Below, one piece after another: positions 9,948 through 18,457 of a stretch of 64,000 bases of DNA. Origin of the DNA: Dehalogenimonas formicexedens (GTDB lineage: Bacteria > Chloroflexota > Dehalococcoidia > Dehalococcoidales > Dehalococcoidaceae); assembly GCF_001953175.1 (NCBI RefSeq), contig NZ_CP018258.1:1330210-1394209 (forward strand), written 5' to 3'. Position 1 is the first letter of the stretch. Every line of letters begins with the position of its first letter. The notes under the pieces are model-generated. The model saw nothing but the letters and a program-made list of their open reading frames with translations. It had not been told where the DNA came from and did no database searches. The position numbers and the translations under genes were made by a program.

Positions 9948-10740
9948 TCCCAAACATCCTGAATCCAAAGTGACGTACCGAGAACCGCTTGGCGAATTCC
10001 ACGGCGTCAAGGCTGAGATTATCGGCCACTGTGTCTGGGACTACCCTGCCAACACCCTCGCGCTCCGTTTGCCGCAGCCGAAGTGGGTATTGTGCGCTTA
10101 CCAGGGTTACCGCAAGGTGACCTCAGTCCTCAACTGCTTCCACCCGCCGGAGTCATGGCATGCCGTGGATAACACCAACCGCACCTATTGGGAATACACC
10201 CGCTGGATCCACCGCGAAATGCTGAAACAAGTGGCTCCGGGCGAGAAGACGGCGCTTCTATTTACCGGAGTGGACATGCACAACCATGTTATGGTGGAAG
10301 AGACTTACGAGGAACTGTGGGTGCAGGCGTGGGTCACCGCCGGCGTCAAGACCAACGCCCTGCGGATTGGCCGGGACGCCGCCTACGGCATAGAACGCAA
10401 AGGCCTGTGGCAGCCGTTCGACCACAAAGAGCCACCGCAACCGGGTACGATCAACATCATAGTCCTGACATCTTCCGATCTCGGACAGGCAGCGATGGCT
10501 TCCAGTTTCATCACCATCACCGAGGCTAAAACGGCCGCCCTGCAGGACCTTGATATCCATAGTTCCTATAATCCCAAACTGTTGGCGACCGGCACCAGTA
10601 CCGACCAGATCTGTATCGTTCCCGGCCACGGCGACCGCTGTTTCTATGTCTCCGGGCAGGTCAAGTTGGGCGAATTGATCGCCCGGGCTGTAACCCGCGG
10701 CGTCACCGCGGCAATCAATAAGGTGAGAAGCCAAACCTGA
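9922..10740 (+). CDS. cbiZ: Adenosylcobinamide amidohydrolase (CbiZ)
   Basis: A 272-residue CbiZ-family protein. CbiZ removes the aminopropanol-linked tail portion from adenosylcobinamide (or from cobamides in some bacteria) to give adenosylcobyric acid, the entry point for rebuilding a cobamide with a different lower ligand. Family text includes TINIIVLTSSDLGQAAMASS, EAKTAALQDLDI and ATGTSTDQICIVPG. The ATG at 9922 has GGAGG at 9913-9917 and lies inside the end of the radical SAM gene. Reductive dehalogenases need specific cobamides, so a salvage enzyme fits this organism. The translational link to two B12-type radical SAM genes is notable. Confidence 0.88.
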   Translation: MSLDPCTADPKHPESKVTYREPLGEFHGVKAEIIGHCVWDYPANTLALRLPQPKWVLCAYQGYRKVTSVLNCFHPPESWHAVDNTNRTYWEYTRWIHREMLKQVAPGEKTALLFTGVDMHNHVMVEETYEELWVQAWVTAGVKTNALRIGRDAAYGIERKGLWQPFDHKEPPQPGTINIIVLTSSDLGQAAMASSFITITEAKTAALQDLDIHSSYNPKLLATGTSTDQICIVPGHGDRCFYVSGQVKLGELIARAVTRGVTAAINKVRSQT

Positions 10741-10746
10741 CTGTAA

Positions 10747-10782
10747 GTTCCGTCCATCCTTCGACAAGCTCAGGACGAACGG
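10747..10782. repeat. Palindromic REP-like element
   Basis: This intergenic stretch includes TTCGACAAGCTCAGGACGAA, a sequence I recognise as a short palindromic element found many times in varied bacterial genomes. Here GTTCCGTCC (10747-10755) can pair with GGACGAAC (10773-10780), with one bulge, to form a hairpin after cbiZ. A second copy is not in the window. Confidence 0.45.
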
Positions 10783-10796
10783 ATTACAATTAATAG

Positions 10797-12278
10797 ATGA
10801 AACGTCGGAGCAGCGGGAAACTACTGACCAAATCCAAGTTCATGGCAGGGCTTCAATGCCCACGCTACCTTTGGATTTACGTCAACGATCCTTCCCTCAT
10901 TCCGCAGCCTGACCTGGTGACTCAGCATACCTTTGACCAGGGTCACGAGGTCGGCGAGGTCGCCAAGAGGCTTTTCACGGGCGGCATCGACATGTCCGGC
11001 CTTGGTTTCCGCGAGATGCTTTCGGAAACTTCGGCGAGGCTCGCCGATGGCAAGCCCATCTTCGAGGCGGCTTTCCAATGCAATCAGCTATACGCCCGCG
11101 TCGATATCCTGAATCCATCGGGTGCTGTCGGCTGGGACATTGTTGAGGTCAAGAGCGCTACCGAGGTCAAGGACGAAAACATCGCCGACGTCGCTTTCCA
11201 GAAGTACGTCGTTGAGAGATGCGGAATAACCGTCAACCGATGCCACCTCGTTCACATCAACCGGGAATACATTAAGCAAGGCCCCATCGACCCGGCAGGT
11301 CTGTTGATTTCGGAAGACATTACGGAGCGGGTTTCCGAGGTTTCCGGAGGCATGGCAGACATGGTGGAGGACATGCTCGAAACCATTGCCGGAGACTGCC
11401 CGGATTCGATCATCGGGAGGCTTTGCGACTCGCCTTATGACTGTCCTCTCAAGGACGAGTGCTGGTCATCCGTACCTGAGCATCCGGTGAGCGATCTGTA
11501 CCGCATCGGATCGAAAATGGACGAACTATTCAAGCGGGGAATCACCTCTATCAGAGATATCCCTGAAGGCTTCAAGTTAAACGAGAAACAGCTTGTCCAG
11601 AAAACGTGCGTCGAATGCGGTCAGCCTCACATTGAACGCGGTAAGATCGCCAGTTTTTTAGGAGACTTGAAATACCCTCATCACTTCCTCGACTTCGAGA
11701 CCTTTGGCACAGCGATACCCATATTCAACGGCATCAAACCATTCCAGGCCATCCCATTTCAATTTTCTCTGCATACCGTCGAGTCGCAAACGTCAGGAGC
11801 CGTACATCGGTATTTTCTTGCTAGAGGGCCTGGAGATCCCCGTATCGAGTTCATCGAGGCGCTGAAAACTTCCCTCGGTGAAGGCGGCACCATAATTGTT
11901 TACAACCAGGGTTTCGAGCAGGGGATTTTGGAAAAACTCGCGGAGACGTATGCTGAATACCGGGAATGGATTGAAACGGTAATTGCCCGAATGGCCGACC
12001 TGATAATTCCGTTCCGGAATTTTCATTATTATCATCCTGAGCAACGCGGCAGCGCCTCGCTCAAACACGTGCTGCCATCGGTCACCGGTATCAGATACGA
12101 GGGCATGAACATAGCCGAAGGTCAGACGGCAAGCCTGAAATTCATGAGTGCCGCTTTCGGCGGTCTTTCAGACGATGAAAGGACGAAGATATTTGAAGAT
12201 CTCCTCGAATACTGCGGCCAAGATACCTACGGCATGGTCCGTATTGTCGAAGAACTTTGGAAATTGACCGAGTCCTGA
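10797..12278 (+). CDS. DUF2779 protein with PD-(D/E)XK nuclease-like domain
   Basis: A 493-residue protein. Residues about 110-145 read WDIVEVKSAT with an upstream acidic context, the D..ExK pattern of PD-(D/E)XK nucleases. Cys residues around 210-230 (CDSPYDCPLKDEC) could bind an iron-sulfur cluster, as in Cas4/AddB-like nucleases. The C-terminal half (HHFLDFETFG at about 300, NQGFEQGILEKLAETY) is the DUF2779 RNase H-like region. It stands alone between cbiZ and a convergent terminator. Function is not established; a role in nucleic acid processing is inferred. Confidence 0.8.
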   Translation: MKRRSSGKLLTKSKFMAGLQCPRYLWIYVNDPSLIPQPDLVTQHTFDQGHEVGEVAKRLFTGGIDMSGLGFREMLSETSARLADGKPIFEAAFQCNQLYARVDILNPSGAVGWDIVEVKSATEVKDENIADVAFQKYVVERCGITVNRCHLVHINREYIKQGPIDPAGLLISEDITERVSEVSGGMADMVEDMLETIAGDCPDSIIGRLCDSPYDCPLKDECWSSVPEHPVSDLYRIGSKMDELFKRGITSIRDIPEGFKLNEKQLVQKTCVECGQPHIERGKIASFLGDLKYPHHFLDFETFGTAIPIFNGIKPFQAIPFQFSLHTVESQTSGAVHRYFLARGPGDPRIEFIEALKTSLGEGGTIIVYNQGFEQGILEKLAETYAEYREWIETVIARMADLIIPFRNFHYYHPEQRGSASLKHVLPSVTGIRYEGMNIAEGQTASLKFMSAAFGGLSDDERTKIFEDLLEYCGQDTYGMVRIVEELWKLTES

Positions 12279-12295
12279 TAAAAACCATCGGTAAC

Positions 12296-12328
12296 GAAAC
12301 ACGGCCTTCTAAACGAAGGCCGTGTTTC
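12296..12328. terminator. Bidirectional intrinsic terminator
   Basis: A 14-bp perfect stem GAAACACGGCCTTC / GAAGGCCGTGTTTC with a 5-nt loop, between the convergent genes 10797-12278 (+) and 12351-13103 (-). A T-rich stretch follows on the plus strand. Confidence 0.85.
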
Positions 12329-12350
12329 TATTTTGGGAAGGGAGGAGGAG

Positions 12351-13103
12351 CTATTTGATGTTGTAGATGACCTGAACGGAAACGGTCAGGTCGGTATCAC
12401 CGGGAAGAATCGGAGTCGTCGAACCGGCGGCTCCAGCCTTGGAGTCGAATGACGGTGGGACGATCCGGGCAACATTGCTGGAGGAATCACTAACGTAGCT
12501 GACCGAACCCAGCGAAACACCGGTAACTCTGGCGATCTGTTCAGCCTTGGCCTTGGCGTCCAGCAGGGCAAGCTCGCGGGCCTGGTCGATCGATTTGGTG
12601 GGATCATCCACCGAGAAGGAAATGTTGTTAACCCTGATAGCGTCACCCGCGGCGGCAACGGAGGCATCGATAATTTTGCCGGTGTTGGCGATCACGCGAA
12701 CCTTAACGGTAACGGTGTTAGTCACCTGGTAGCCGCGGATCACCGGCGTGCCGATGTCCTTGGTGTAATCATAAACGGGGTAGATGTTGAAGTTCTGAGT
12801 CTTGATGTCTTTATCAGCGACACCTTGAGTCTTGAGGACGTTTACCAGAGCATCCATTGCGGCGGAGGCTTTTTGATTGGCATCAGCCAGTGTAGCGGAT
12901 TCGACCTGGACGCCCAGAGTCAGGTTAGCCACATCCGGGACAACCGTGACTTTGCCTTCACCGGAAACCCAAATCCCAACCTGCTGGGTGGTGTTGATGA
13001 GTTCACCAGACTGCGCTGAGGTGAAGCCCATGACTCCGAGCCCGACAGCGAAAATGGTAATCGCGATCAAAGCTCCCATGATTCCTTTTTTCATCTTCTT
13101 CAA
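12351..13103 (-). CDS. SIMPL-domain (DUF541) exported protein
   Basis: A 250-residue protein with an N-terminal hydrophobic signal/anchor (residues about 8-30). The SIMPL/DUF541 domain follows: SGEGKVTVVPDVANLTLGV at about 50, DIKTQNFNIYPVYDY at about 105, and DAKAKAEQIARVTGVSLG at about 190. Members are periplasmic or outer-surface proteins of uncertain function, sometimes linked to oxidative stress. The gene is a single unit with GGAGATTG-like sequence before its ATG. Confidence 0.88.
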   Translation of the reverse strand: MKKMKKGIMGALIAITIFAVGLGVMGFTSAQSGELINTTQQVGIWVSGEGKVTVVPDVANLTLGVQVESATLADANQKASAAMDALVNVLKTQGVADKDIKTQNFNIYPVYDYTKDIGTPVIRGYQVTNTVTVKVRVIANTGKIIDASVAAAGDAIRVNNISFSVDDPTKSIDQARELALLDAKAKAEQIARVTGVSLGSVSYVSDSSSNVARIVPPSFDSKAGAAGSTTPILPGDTDLTVSVQVIYNIK

Positions 13104-13318
13104 TCTCCTTTTCGATTGGTCTCAACAGATATAACGGCCCGTCCCTGCATTAGTTAGTTCCAAACTTCAAAAACCTAAATTCTCTATAGGCTTCATAAAA
13201 ACCGATGGTATAATTATCAAAAATATCGCTTTTGCAACGGAGGAACCGGCCTTCCGGCATCGGCGCCGCCTCTCCACCGACCTAATTCGACGCCAACCTG
13301 CGGCTGAAAAGTTGTGCG

Positions 13319-14434
13319 ATGGGCAACGAAAAGGAAATCCTCAAACAGCTGTTATCGGGAGCGGAAATAACCTTAAACGGGGATAAAGACTTCGACCCCC
13401 AGGTACACGATCCCCGTTTTTACAAGCGGGTCCTGCAAGAAAAGTCCCTCGGGTTGGGGGAGGCTTATATGGACGGCTGGTGGGACTGCAAAAGCCTAGA
13501 CCAGTTTTTCTACCGGCTGCTCGGCGCAGATTTGGATAAACAAGTCAGAAATAACCCCCGGCTGATCTTATCGTTCGCCTGGAACGCCATTGCCAACCCG
13601 GGTAGAAAATCTAAAGCCTTCGAGGTCGGCCAGAGGCATTACGACATCGGTAACGACCTCTACCGGGCGATGCTGGATAAACGCCTTACCTACACCTGCG
13701 GCTACTGGAAGAACTCAAGCACTCTTGAGGAAGCGCAAGAGGCCAAACTTGAGTTAGTATGCAAAAAGATCCACCTTGCACCCGGCCAGAAGATCCTCGA
13801 TATCGGCTCAGGCTGGGGATGTTTTATCAAATACGCTTCCGAGCATTACAACGCGGAGTGCGACGGCATCACGGTATCCAAGGAACAGAAACAACTCGCC
13901 GATGAAATGTGTTGCGGGATCCCAGCCAACACTCAGCTGAAAGATTATCGCGACATCGATGGCAAGTACGATAATGTGGTTTCCCTGGGGATGTTCGAAC
14001 ACGTGGGGCAGAAAAACTACGGGGTATTCATGAAAACGGTTCATCGTCTCCTTAAAGACGGAGGACTATTCCTGCTCCATACAATCGGAGGAAACAAATC
14101 AACGACCGGTTCAGACCCGTGGATCACTAAGTACATTTTTCCAAATTCGATGATTCCGTCCATGGCCCAGATTACGAAGTCGATCGAAGGACTTTTCGTT
14201 CTGGAAGATTGCCACAGCTTTGGTGCCGATTACGACAGGACGCTCATGGCCTGGCATAGGAACTTCACCGGTAACTGGCCAAATCTTTCGGACAAATACG
14301 ATGAAAGATTTTACCGGATGTGGAGCTACTTCCTACTTTCCTGCGCCGGATCTTTCCGTGCCCGTAAGAATCAGTTGTGGCAGTTGGTTCTTTCAAAACG
14401 GGGGGTGGCAGGGGGATACCAGGCGGTACGGTAA
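13319..14434 (+). CDS. cfa: Cyclopropane-fatty-acyl-phospholipid synthase
   Basis: A 371-residue SAM-dependent methyltransferase of the CFA/mycolic acid synthase family, which adds a methylene bridge to unsaturated phospholipid acyl chains at the membrane. It has the E. coli-like N-terminal domain (RFYKRVLQEKSLGLGEAYMD, WWDCKSLDQFF), then RHYDIGNDLYRAMLD, the SAM site LDIGSGWGCFIKYA, and GMFEHVGQKNY. A TATAAT at about 13207 in the 215-nt upstream gap is a possible promoter. Length and domain order are normal. Confidence 0.93.
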   Translation: MGNEKEILKQLLSGAEITLNGDKDFDPQVHDPRFYKRVLQEKSLGLGEAYMDGWWDCKSLDQFFYRLLGADLDKQVRNNPRLILSFAWNAIANPGRKSKAFEVGQRHYDIGNDLYRAMLDKRLTYTCGYWKNSSTLEEAQEAKLELVCKKIHLAPGQKILDIGSGWGCFIKYASEHYNAECDGITVSKEQKQLADEMCCGIPANTQLKDYRDIDGKYDNVVSLGMFEHVGQKNYGVFMKTVHRLLKDGGLFLLHTIGGNKSTTGSDPWITKYIFPNSMIPSMAQITKSIEGLFVLEDCHSFGADYDRTLMAWHRNFTGNWPNLSDKYDERFYRMWSYFLLSCAGSFRARKNQLWQLVLSKRGVAGGYQAVR

Positions 14435-14554
14435 TTACCCGATTTACCCTTGATTTATCAGTCTAACCGGCACCTATTCTCGTTTCAGGTACATTCATGT
14501 TGTGTTATTCTAGGTTAAAGGGTTAGGTCGAACGACCTTCAGAAAAGGTAGAAT

Positions 14555-15502
14555 ATGAGTCTGGACAACAGTTCACGTTCAAATGGAGATGTGATTCTCA
14601 GAACTTCCGGGTTGACCAAATATTTCGGAACACTGGCAGCAGTCAAGAACCTGAACCTGGAGCTCAGAAAAGGTGAAGTCTTCGGCTTCCTGGGACCCAA
14701 TGGAGCCGGCAAAAGCACGACCGTAGGCATGCTGCTGGGGCTTATCGCCCCGACCGCCGGTGACATAGAAATTTTCGGCCTCAAGCTGGAAGAAAACAGA
14801 TGGCCGATACTCAGGCGGATCGGCGCGATCATCGAAGAACCAGCTTTTTATCCTTACCTTTCGGGTTGGGACAACCTGGAGGCTTTGGGAAAAGCCATCG
14901 GCGGAGTGACCGACTCCAAGATCAAGGACGTGCTGGAAAGGGTCAACCTTCTAGACAGGTCAAAGGACCGTTACCAAACATACTCGATGGGCATGAAACA
15001 GAGGCTGGGCATCGCAGCCGCATTGGTGCGCGACCCGGAACTCATAATTCTCGACGAACCAACCAACGGCCTCGATCCCGCCGGCACCAAGGAGATCAGG
15101 GATTTGATACCAGAATTAGCCCACGAAAACCGGGCGGTATTCCTGTGCAGCCATCTTCTTCATGAAGTCGAGCTTGTCTGCGACAGGGTGGCGATCATCA
15201 AGAAAGGCACAATGATAGCAAACGCCCCGGTCCGCGAACTGGTCACCACCGGACAGGTGCTGCAGGTGAGGGTCACGGATGCGGATTCACTTGCTGCTTC
15301 AGAGGTTCTAAAAGGTCTCCCTTGGATAAGGTCGGTCAAATCAGAAAATGGTTACCTTATCGTAGATGCCCCCAAGGAAAGCGGTGCCCCGGTCAATAAG
15401 GCATTGGCGGAGAAAAATATCTTCGCTTCAGAAATAGTGCCTCACATGGCCAGCCTCGAGGATATATTCCTGGAGCTTACCGGAGGTGAAAGCCATGTTT
15501 AG
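14555..15502 (+). CDS. ABC-2 type transporter, ATP-binding subunit (BcrA/CcmA-like)
   Basis: A 315-residue ATPase with Walker A GPNGAGKST, signature YSMGMKQRLGIAAAL and Walker B LIILDEPTNGLDP, plus the roughly 90-residue C-terminal extension typical of drug- or bacteriocin-export ATPases (BcrA type). It overlaps the permease gene 15486-16358 by 17 nt, so the pair forms one exporter. The exported substrate is unknown. Confidence 0.93.
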   Translation: MSLDNSSRSNGDVILRTSGLTKYFGTLAAVKNLNLELRKGEVFGFLGPNGAGKSTTVGMLLGLIAPTAGDIEIFGLKLEENRWPILRRIGAIIEEPAFYPYLSGWDNLEALGKAIGGVTDSKIKDVLERVNLLDRSKDRYQTYSMGMKQRLGIAAALVRDPELIILDEPTNGLDPAGTKEIRDLIPELAHENRAVFLCSHLLHEVELVCDRVAIIKKGTMIANAPVRELVTTGQVLQVRVTDADSLAASEVLKGLPWIRSVKSENGYLIVDAPKESGAPVNKALAEKNIFASEIVPHMASLEDIFLELTGGESHV

Positions 15503-16358
15503 GCTTATCGGCGCCGAACTCTTCAAACTTCGTAAACGGGGAATGAGCCGGATACTCCTTTTCGTTCTGATGGGGATATTGGCAATCTTGTATCTCATCT
15601 TGTACGCAGTGTCCCGAGCTAACGTGCCTTCCGTCCCGGGCGGTCCAGGGCAAGGCGACCTGCAGACAGTTTTAGGCCTCCCTGTTGCCATTCCGTTCGC
15701 CCTCAACATGATCGCCTCTCTTGGCACGGTCCTGGCAGTCATCCTGGTGGCCAGTTCGATGGGCAACGAATACAATTGGAAAACCATCCGCAATACCGTC
15801 ACCGCCAGCGAGAGCCGGTTCAAACTGCTGGGTGCAAAATTGATCTCGGCATTCATATTCATCCTTATCGGCATGGTCATAGGTGTGATCACAGGCTTCG
15901 TAATGAGCATGATCACCACTGCCATAGGCGGCAACAGTTTCAATTTCAGCTTCTTTACCGGCAGTTATGCCTGGGACCAGTTCCTCCAATTCTGGCGGAC
16001 GTTTTTCGTCATGCTGCCGTTCATTTTCCTCGGTTTTATGCTTTCGATAGCCGGACGTTCCGCAATGCCGGGCATCGCATTGGGGATCGGTGTTCTGTTT
16101 TTCGAGCCCGTCATCACCGGGCTGATGACGTTGGCCGGGGGCTGGGTGGCTGAGATACCCAAGTACCTGCTAGGGGCTAACGTAAACGCCATCACGGCAC
16201 TGGCCAACCTGCCAGAAGGATTCAGAGGTGGTTTCGGCGGCGCCGGCGACGCCGCGGCGCCTAGTGTGCTTCACGCAACGATCGTGTTAAGCATCTATGC
16301 CATCGCTTTCGTCACTTATGCCTTTTACCTGTTCAAGAAGAGAGACGTTACGGGTTAA
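15486..16358 (+). CDS. ABC-2 type transporter, permease subunit
   Basis: A 290-residue membrane protein with about six hydrophobic segments in the ABC-2 pattern: a first segment at about 21-40, a hydrophilic loop with GNEYNWKTIRNTVTASESRF (a typical ABC-2 feature, about 95-115), then GMVIGVITGFVMSM and three further segments. It partners the ATPase encoded just upstream. Start ATG at 15486, with GGAGGTG nearby. Function probably export or resistance; no substrate signal is seen. Confidence 0.88.
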   Translation: MKAMFRLIGAELFKLRKRGMSRILLFVLMGILAILYLILYAVSRANVPSVPGGPGQGDLQTVLGLPVAIPFALNMIASLGTVLAVILVASSMGNEYNWKTIRNTVTASESRFKLLGAKLISAFIFILIGMVIGVITGFVMSMITTAIGGNSFNFSFFTGSYAWDQFLQFWRTFFVMLPFIFLGFMLSIAGRSAMPGIALGIGVLFFEPVITGLMTLAGGWVAEIPKYLLGANVNAITALANLPEGFRGGFGGAGDAAAPSVLHATIVLSIYAIAFVTYAFYLFKKRDVTG

Positions 16359-16366
16359 ACGTCCGG

Positions 16367-16786
16367 ATGGCGGTCAAAGGCGTCTATATTTTGCTTGTCG
16401 AGCTGCCGAAAGACAGCGAGATCAACACCCTGCGGCGAAAATTCAATTTGCCCAAGGGTTTCTATCTCTATGTCGGTTCGGCGATGAACAACCTGGAAAC
16501 CAGGATAGCGCGGCACCTTTCTCCGAACAAAAAGCGGCACTGGCACATTGACTATCTGCTTGACGTTTCTCGGATAATGGCGGTGTTCCGGGCGCAGACC
16601 GGCTCGAGGATGGAATGTGAACTGGCGGGGCGGCTCGATGACCTGAAATCGATCAGAGGGTTCGGCTGCAGCGATTGCCGCTGCCGTTCTCACCTTTTTT
16701 ACGGGACCGACACCGATTCTTTACGACGATATGCTGAAGACGCCTTCAACGCCATCGGGCTGGAACCAAACGTGAAACTAATTTAA
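16367..16786 (+). CDS. DUF123 / GIY-YIG-like nuclease-domain protein
   Basis: A 139-residue protein of the DUF123 group, related to GIY-YIG endonucleases. It has GVYILLV (the GIY-equivalent strand), GFYLYVGSAMNN (the YIG-equivalent), a basic ARHLSPNKKRHWHIDYLL segment, and CELA then GFGCSDCRCRSHLFY, a Cys/His cluster conserved in this group. It starts 8 nt after the ABC permease stop, possibly in the same transcript. Role unknown; DNA binding or cleavage is inferred from family. Confidence 0.85.
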   Translation: MAVKGVYILLVELPKDSEINTLRRKFNLPKGFYLYVGSAMNNLETRIARHLSPNKKRHWHIDYLLDVSRIMAVFRAQTGSRMECELAGRLDDLKSIRGFGCSDCRCRSHLFYGTDTDSLRRYAEDAFNAIGLEPNVKLI

Positions 16787-16832
16787 CTAATAAGAACTGC
16801 GCTGTTATAATAGGAAAAACTCTGGAGACTTC

Positions 16833-17423
16833 TTGAAAGTTTTTAAATCCGCCCTCATGGAATTAGCCTACATCCTGGCCGGGGCGCTGATAATATTTCT
16901 GCTGTTCCAGGTCACGCTGCAAAACTCCATCGTCGACGGTTCCAGCATGGAACCCAATCTGATGAACGGCGACCGGTTGCTGGTCAGCAAGGTCAGCTAC
17001 CTGTTCAGCGAACCTAAGCGCGGCGATATAGTGATCTTCCCCTCACCGTACGGCGACGGCCGGGAATTCATCAAGCGCATCATTGGCTTACCGGGTGAAA
17101 CGGTTCAGATCGTCTCCGGACAGGTTAGCATCGACAGAACTCCGATTGACGAGCCGTACCTGGTGAACAAGGACACCAGGAGCTATCCCGCTACGGTCAT
17201 TCCCGACGGCGAATATTTCGTGCTGGGCGACAACCGGCCCGTAAGCCTCGATTCGCGCCAGGGGTGGACGATAAAGCGCGACGATATCAACGGTAAAGCC
17301 TGGCTGGTATTCTGGCCGTTCAAGAGTTTTGGGCTCGCACCGAACCATAAATTTGCCGATATTGCCGCCGGCGCTTTGCTGTTGCCGATTTTCATACTTC
17401 GCCGCCAGGAGAACTCCAATTAA
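16833..17423 (+). CDS. lepB: Signal peptidase I
   Basis: A 196-residue type I signal peptidase, which removes signal peptides from exported proteins at the membrane. An N-terminal membrane segment spans about 9-27. The catalytic Ser is in VDGSSMEPNLMNGDR (Ser about residue 40) and the catalytic Lys in GREFIKRIIGLPGE (Lys about 82). GDNRPVSLDSRQGW is the conserved box E. The start is TTG with GGAG 7 nt upstream. The C-terminus has a second hydrophobic segment. The stop overlaps the probable ATT start of pyrE. Confidence 0.95.
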   Translation: MKVFKSALMELAYILAGALIIFLLFQVTLQNSIVDGSSMEPNLMNGDRLLVSKVSYLFSEPKRGDIVIFPSPYGDGREFIKRIIGLPGETVQIVSGQVSIDRTPIDEPYLVNKDTRSYPATVIPDGEYFVLGDNRPVSLDSRQGWTIKRDDINGKAWLVFWPFKSFGLAPNHKFADIAAGALLLPIFILRRQENSN

Positions 17424-17985
17424 AAACGTCGAAGCATTATTCGTCGAATCCGGAGCCGTCTTAAAAGGTCACTTCCTCTTGACTTCCGGTCTTCACTCCC
17501 CGGTTTACTGGGAGAAATTCCGCATCATCGAAAATCCAGCGGCAGCGGTGCCCCTGTGCCAGATGATCGCCGATCATTTCAAAGGCAAAGGGATCGAACT
17601 TGTCGTCGGTCCCACCACCGGCGGCATCATCCTGGCTTTCGAAGTAGCCCGTCTCATGGGCTTGCCTGCCGCCTTTGCCGAGAAACTGCCATCCGGTGAA
17701 CGAGAGTTCCGCCGAGGTTTCAAGATCAAGCCCGGAGAAAAAATCCTGGTTGTCGATGATGTGTTGACCACCGGCAAGAGTATCCGAGAGGTAATCGACG
17801 CAGTCAGCAAGCATGGTGGCGACATCGTCGGTTTCGGAGTATTGATCGATCGTTCCGAGACCCCTCTCGGCTTCGGAGCCGAACTTTACTCCTGCCTGAG
17901 GCCTGCTCCGCCGCCCACCTACCGTCCGGAAGATTGCCCCCTATGTAAGTCCGGCCAACCTTTAAAAAAGCCAGGAAGCAGCTAG
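17419..17985 (+). CDS. pyrE: Orotate phosphoribosyltransferase, probably with an ATT start codon
   Basis: About 188 residues. It transfers phosphoribose from PRPP to orotate to make OMP. Seen are GALLKGHF-like text (GAVLKGHFLLTSGLHS at about 12-27), VGPTTGGIILAFEVA, and the PRPP loop ILVVDDVLTTGKS. Homologues begin close to KNVEALF, but no ATG, GTG or TTG lies there. An ATT at 17419 has GGAGAA 6 nt upstream and overlaps the lepB stop as ATTAA. An upstream TTG (17329) would add a Cys-rich tail translated from lepB in another frame, which is unlikely. It is separated by about 5.6 kb from the other pyr genes. Confidence 0.93.
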   Translation: MKNVEALFVESGAVLKGHFLLTSGLHSPVYWEKFRIIENPAAAVPLCQMIADHFKGKGIELVVGPTTGGIILAFEVARLMGLPAAFAEKLPSGEREFRRGFKIKPGEKILVVDDVLTTGKSIREVIDAVSKHGGDIVGFGVLIDRSETPLGFGAELYSCLRPAPPPTYRPEDCPLCKSGQPLKKPGSS

Positions 17986-17986
17986 G

Positions 17987-18454
17987 GTGGGTACGGCGCT
18001 GGCCATCGCCGCAATCGTTTTGCTGGCTTTTATCGTCATCACGATCAATTATTATCTGATCCGCAGGCGCTTCGAGTCCCGGTTCAAACAGTGGCAGGCG
18101 CAGGAGCAGGTCTACTGGCAAAACGAGGTCGGGCGGGCCTCGAAACAAGCCGTTATCCAGAGCCGGGCGGTTCTCGGCGGCAAGTTCACCGAGCAGATGA
18201 CCCCTTACCTGCCTGAATTCAAGTACGACCCGACCGAAGCCAGATTTATCGGCTCACCTATCGATTTCGTCGTGTTTCCAGGGCTTGCCGCCGGCGATCC
18301 CAAAGAAGTGGTCATCGTCGAGGTCAAGAGCGGCAAGAATTGCGCGCTGACGCCTTCCGAAAAGAAAATCCAGGAACTCATCGAAGACGGCATGGTGCGC
18401 TGGGAAATCATCGAGCGACGATGTGAGCCGGAAATCGATTCTCAAGAATTATAG
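17987..18454 (+). CDS. Membrane-anchored Holliday-junction-resolvase-like endonuclease (Endonuc_Holl)
   Basis: A 155-residue protein starting with GTG one base after the pyrE stop. An N-terminal membrane segment (about 4-25) is followed by a basic helical stretch (RRRFESRFKQWQ). The nuclease-like region has GSPIDFVVFPG (about 85-95) and VVIVEVKSGKN (about 104-114), the D...ExK pattern shared with archaeal Holliday-junction resolvases. The family (PF10107-like) is predicted only. Its membrane anchor makes a cytosolic recombination role uncertain. Confidence 0.82.
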   Translation: MGTALAIAAIVLLAFIVITINYYLIRRRFESRFKQWQAQEQVYWQNEVGRASKQAVIQSRAVLGGKFTEQMTPYLPEFKYDPTEARFIGSPIDFVVFPGLAAGDPKEVVIVEVKSGKNCALTPSEKKIQELIEDGMVRWEIIERRCEPEIDSQEL

Positions 18455-18457
18455 GAA

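Noticed and set aside
17329-17418. Upstream extension of pyrE from the TTG at 17329
   Set aside because: It would be the lepB tail read in another frame (Cys- and Pro-rich), with no homologue-like sequence and no ribosome-binding site.
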